10,563 bases of DNA from Bacteroidales bacterium UBA4347 (lineage in GTDB: Bacteria; Bacteroidota; Bacteroidia; Bacteroidales; P3). The notes under the pieces are model-generated. The model had not been told where the DNA came from, did no database searches, and saw nothing but the letters and a program-made list of their open reading frames with translations. The stretch is taken from assembly GCA_002394185.1 (NCBI GenBank), contig DGTB01000121.1:1-10563 (forward strand). The letters run 5' to 3'. Made by a program: the position numbers and the translations under genes. Of the stretch, positions 8,082 through 10,563 are shown piece after piece (the stretch's first letter is position 1; each line of letters opens with the position of its first letter).

Positions 8082-10412
8082 TCACAACCTGCTGCACCGA
8101 CAACGGCAACCCGTATGGCCCACGCGTTTCGGATGCAAAGATACACATTTATTTTCAATCTGCACCAAATATGTTCCTGCGGGAAGTGTTTTTTCGATGC
8201 GCACCCCGCTTTGGCAGCCACTTTGCGACCAGAGCTTGCGGCCGTCGGCGCTGAAGACGCTGAGGGTGAAAGGTTCGTCGAAGGGAGCTTCGACGACGGG
8301 CTGCGTGCCGGCCTGCACGGGGTTGGGAAAGAGCAGCGCGCCGGCATCGGCGGGTTCGATGGCTGCGATGTGCAACAGGTTGGTGTCGACGACGGCCAGC
8401 GTGTATTCGCCAAGGCGCAGTCCGCCGACGGTGAAGTAGCCGTCATTGGTGTTCGGGCTGTGGACACGGCTCAGCGCCACCCACGGATGGCCGGGCCCTT
8501 GGCGGTAGAGCACGGCGACAGAGTCGAGGGTGGCGACACGGCTGTAGAAACCACGGTCGAGGTAGGGGAAGGAGCTGTTTTCGTAGCCGTCGCGCACGTA
8601 GTGGAGGTGCCCTGTGGAGCCCTCGGGCAGCTGCTGCGGGCCGCGGATGATCCAGTAGCGGTTGGCGGTGCGCAGCACGCCGGTCACGGTGTCGATGTCC
8701 CACGGGTGCCCCCAATGGTGCTCGACGGCGACGGATGTCCCTTCAGGCATGGCGGCGGCAAGGGTGATGCGCAGGTGGCAGTCGCGATGGGTGGTCTGCC
8801 CGGCTCGCGTGGCGTCGATGACGGCAAGTGTGGCGGCATCAGAGAGCTCCATGTCGCGGTCAAGGACGCAGAAGGCGGGGTCGTCGAAGGGCAGGTCCAT
8901 ATTCAGCGCCGTGTCGCTGCCGCTGAAGGCTATCCATTGTTTATGCTGCTGTCCGCTACGGGAGAAAATGGTGACGGGCACGCGGTTGGACCGCACTGTG
9001 GCATCGGTGGCCACGCTTTGCTGGCGCAGGGTGATGCGGGGGCGGTGGGGAGTGTCGTCGTTGTTGTCCATATCCACGCGATAGTCCACAAAACCAGGGC
9101 TGAAGACGTGGAAGTCGAAGAAATCCGTCAGGTCCACACCCGAGTAGAGGCTCAGCGAGTCGCGCAGCTGGTAGGCGTCGATGTTGCCGAAGGCTTTGCT
9201 GTCCATCAGCCTGCGCAGCGAGGCGTAGAAGAGTTCCTCGCCCAGGTAGCCGCGCAGTGAGTGCCACACCATCCAGCCTTTGTCGTAGGTGGTCGAGCCA
9301 TAGGTGTAGTCGTGCGCCATGCCGCTCAGCGAGCGGTAGCCGTTGTCGGTGACGTGGGTGGCGCGGATGACGGCTTCGAGGTTGGTCTGGTAGTAGGCGT
9401 CCGAGGCCGCGCGGCCCGAGACGGCCTCCATCGCCACCTCGCTGCAGAACGACGCGCCGCCCTCGTTGATCCACATATCGCCCTCGTCGGCACAGGTGAC
9501 CAGGTTGCCAAACCACGCGTGCCCCAGCTCATGGGCTATGGTGCTCTGCCCCATTTCCGACATTGACTCCATCGCCTGGTGCGCCAGCGCGATGTTGTTC
9601 ACGTGCTCCATCGAGCCGTAGGTGGTGGCTATGTAGCCTATGCGCCCCCAGCGGTAGGGGCCGAAGCAGCGTTCGTACATCGGCACCACCGAGTCGAGTT
9701 GCTCGAAGACCCGGCGCACCGTGTTGCTGTTCTGCGACGTGTAGCCGTAGGTGACGGGGTAGCCGGCCACGGTGTCGGCAATGCGGTGCCACGCGGCCTG
9801 GCTGATGCCGACAAGGTAGGTGCACACCGGCAGGCCTATGCGCCAGACGCTGTGCTCGGTGTTGTCGGCGGCGGTGTCGCGGCTCTGCAGCAGGCCGCTG
9901 CATTCGGCCGTCCATCCCGCCTTGGCGCGGATGCGCAGGGTGTAGGTGGCCTTGTCGGTGAAGTTGTCGCGGCAGGGCATGATGGCGCGGCCCAGGACGT
10001 GAGGCGTGGCGTTGAAGCCCACGCCCAGGTTGTAGTGCAGGTTGTTGTCGAGGTGGAACCCTCCGAAACCGCGTTCCTCCACGTACCCCGAGCCGTGGTA
10101 GCAGACGCGCACGGTGAAGGTGTCGCCGGCGGCGATGCCGGCCGTCGGAATGGCGCGCAGGTCAGGCGTGCCGATGCGGGTGCCATTGACCCAGAGGGAA
10201 TCCGCGCTGCCTATGAGGTCGAGCGATATGGAGTCGCAGCCCCTCAGCAGCTGCGCCGTGAGGGTGGCCTCGCCGTGGAAGGGCGTGCCCTGGCTGAGGT
10301 CGAGGGCGATGTCGTAGTCGAGCACGTCGACCGAGTCGGTCGCCGCCGTCTGCGCCGTCAGGCCGCCAAGGGGCATCAGCAGCACGGCTATCAGGTATGT
10401 GAGTCTTTTCAT
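8082..10412 (-). CDS. Exported M1-family aminopeptidase with a T9SS-type C-terminal domain
   Basis: 776-residue zinc aminopeptidase of family M1. Residues 1-21 are a signal peptide (MKRLTYLIAVLLMPLGGLTAQ). The N-terminal beta domain leads to the substrate-amine motif GSMEH (266-270, the GxMEN equivalent), the zinc site HELGH (294-298) with third ligand E317 in WINEGGASF (exact HEXXH-18-E spacing), and the transition-state tyrosine Y376 in TTYDKG. All catalytic residues are intact. The C-terminal 85 residues resemble a type A T9SS sorting domain: LLFPNPVQAG (693-702), SVFSADGRKLW (718-728) and LPAGTYLVQI (743-752). Such proteins cross the outer membrane through the PorV/PorU route and end on the surface or are secreted. 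The tail after residue 755 is unusual (Cys/Arg-rich, ending GCRCRCSRL) and coincides with a promoter. The frame is open to 10553, but the signal peptide fixes the start at 10412. Confidence 0.9.
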   Translation of the reverse strand: MKRLTYLIAVLLMPLGGLTAQTAATDSVDVLDYDIALDLSQGTPFHGEATLTAQLLRGCDSISLDLIGSADSLWVNGTRIGTPDLRAIPTAGIAAGDTFTVRVCYHGSGYVEERGFGGFHLDNNLHYNLGVGFNATPHVLGRAIMPCRDNFTDKATYTLRIRAKAGWTAECSGLLQSRDTAADNTEHSVWRIGLPVCTYLVGISQAAWHRIADTVAGYPVTYGYTSQNSNTVRRVFEQLDSVVPMYERCFGPYRWGRIGYIATTYGSMEHVNNIALAHQAMESMSEMGQSTIAHELGHAWFGNLVTCADEGDMWINEGGASFCSEVAMEAVSGRAASDAYYQTNLEAVIRATHVTDNGYRSLSGMAHDYTYGSTTYDKGWMVWHSLRGYLGEELFYASLRRLMDSKAFGNIDAYQLRDSLSLYSGVDLTDFFDFHVFSPGFVDYRVDMDNNDDTPHRPRITLRQQSVATDATVRSNRVPVTIFSRSGQQHKQWIAFSGSDTALNMDLPFDDPAFCVLDRDMELSDAATLAVIDATRAGQTTHRDCHLRITLAAAMPEGTSVAVEHHWGHPWDIDTVTGVLRTANRYWIIRGPQQLPEGSTGHLHYVRDGYENSSFPYLDRGFYSRVATLDSVAVLYRQGPGHPWVALSRVHSPNTNDGYFTVGGLRLGEYTLAVVDTNLLHIAAIEPADAGALLFPNPVQAGTQPVVEAPFDEPFTLSVFSADGRKLWSQSGCQSGVRIEKTLPAGTYLVQIENKCVSLHPKRVGHTGCRCRCSRL
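8136..8143 (-). promoter_or_regulatory. Promoter -7 element for the membrane protein-DUF3822-rsmD-purC-CYTH operon
   Basis: The minus strand reads TATCTTTG in the same TGTATCTTTGCATC context as the promoter at 3272. A TTTG lies 22 nt upstream, slightly further than the usual spacing of about 20. The element sits inside the last codons of the M1 peptidase gene (codons for residues about 756-760). Transcription would begin near 8129, leaving a leader of roughly 90 nt before the ATG at 8037. Confidence 0.6.
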
Positions 10413-10417
10413 GGGTC

Positions 10418-10436
10418 TGTTCTTTGGTTGTTCTTT
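10418..10436 (-). repeat. Short direct repeat in the M1 gene leader
   Basis: On the minus strand AAAGAACA occurs twice, 11 nt apart (10429-10436 and 10418-10425), ending 5 nt before the M1 ATG. The purine-rich copies occupy the place where a ribosome or a leader-binding factor would sit. No TAnnTTTG promoter is visible between 10413 and 10563. Confidence 0.4.
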
Positions 10437-10510
10437 ACTATAATTGTATTCCGGATGGCGGGATTTGCCGTTTCTCCCCCCACGGGCACCCCGCTGCCAC
10501 CCCGCCTCCC

Positions 10511-10563
10511 GTCCGTCGTGGGTCCGTTTTTTATCGGACCATCCCCGGACCATCCTCGGACCA
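10511..10563. repeat. Cluster of GTCCG/CGGAC half-sites with 11-bp period, cut by the window edge
   Basis: GTCCG occurs at 10511 and 10522, then its reverse complement CGGAC at 10535, 10546 and 10557. Spacing within each group is exactly 11 bp, and the three right-hand copies extend to CGGACCA. The inner pair forms a perfect 6-bp stem, GGTCCG (10521-10526) and CGGACC (10535-10540), around an 8-base loop TTTTTTAT. The array may continue beyond the window. It lies about 100-150 bp upstream of the M1 aminopeptidase start in an otherwise gene-free 151-bp stretch. Confidence 0.6.

Noticed and set aside
7414..9260. Long plus-strand open frames (341 and 381 codons) opposite the membrane-protein and M1 peptidase genes
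   Set aside because: They are shadows of GC-rich minus-strand genes; the translations show no family motif and the opposite-strand genes have intact catalytic motifs.
10413..10553. N-terminal extension of the M1 peptidase to 10553
   Set aside because: It is Arg/Gly-rich, crosses the half-site array, and would bury the signal peptide 47 residues inside the protein.

Overview
The window looks like chromosomal DNA from a Bacteroidales bacterium of the Bacteroidetes. Four places carry the Bacteroidetes -7 promoter element TAnnTTTG. Shine-Dalgarno sequences are not evident. The gene neighbours DUF3822-rsmD, the Bacteroidetes-type SAICAR synthetase and an M1 peptidase with a type IX secretion (T9SS) style C-terminal domain all fit that group. 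G+C varies visibly: the M1 peptidase gene is very GC-rich, the plus-strand gene at 3284-4495 is clearly AT-richer, and the left third is intermediate. I judged this by eye and by counting a few lines, not by a full computation.

Left block (1-3170, all minus strand): a YfcC-family membrane transporter, an exported M28 zinc peptidase whose start overlaps the transporter's end, and then, behind its own promoter, carbamate kinase (arcC), cut by the window edge. A YfcC carrier, a peptidase and carbamate kinase together recall arginine-deiminase type loci, where a carrier exchanges arginine or citrulline for ornithine and carbamate kinase makes ATP from carbamoyl phosphate. That link is inference; the other arc genes are not in view.

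Middle: a 113-bp divergent control region (3171-3283) separates the transporter from the only plus-strand gene (3284-4495). This gene encodes an exported protein with two copies of an approximately 75-residue module and a C-terminal region that looks like an outer-membrane beta-barrel. It appears to be transcribed leaderless. It ends tail to tail with, and overlaps by 13 bp, the next minus-strand gene.

Right block (4483-10412, all minus strand), in transcription order: exported M1 aminopeptidase with a T9SS-like tail; a small single-pass membrane protein; a DUF3822 protein; rsmD (16S rRNA methyltransferase); purC; and a CYTH triphosphate-binding protein. The last five are tightly packed (10-nt gap, 4-nt overlap, 54-bp UTR-sized gap, zero gap) and look like one transcription unit. 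Its promoter seems to lie inside the 3' end of the M1 gene. Upstream of the M1 gene is a 151-bp non-coding stretch ending in an 11-bp-periodic cluster of GTCCG/CGGAC half-sites.

There are no tRNA or rRNA genes, insertion sequences, phage genes, CRISPR arrays or defence genes. Most of the window is ordinary housekeeping and exported-peptidase content. The least explained items are the duplicated-module/barrel protein, the odd M1 C-terminus that coincides with a promoter, the DUF3822/membrane-protein pair, and the half-site cluster at the right edge.
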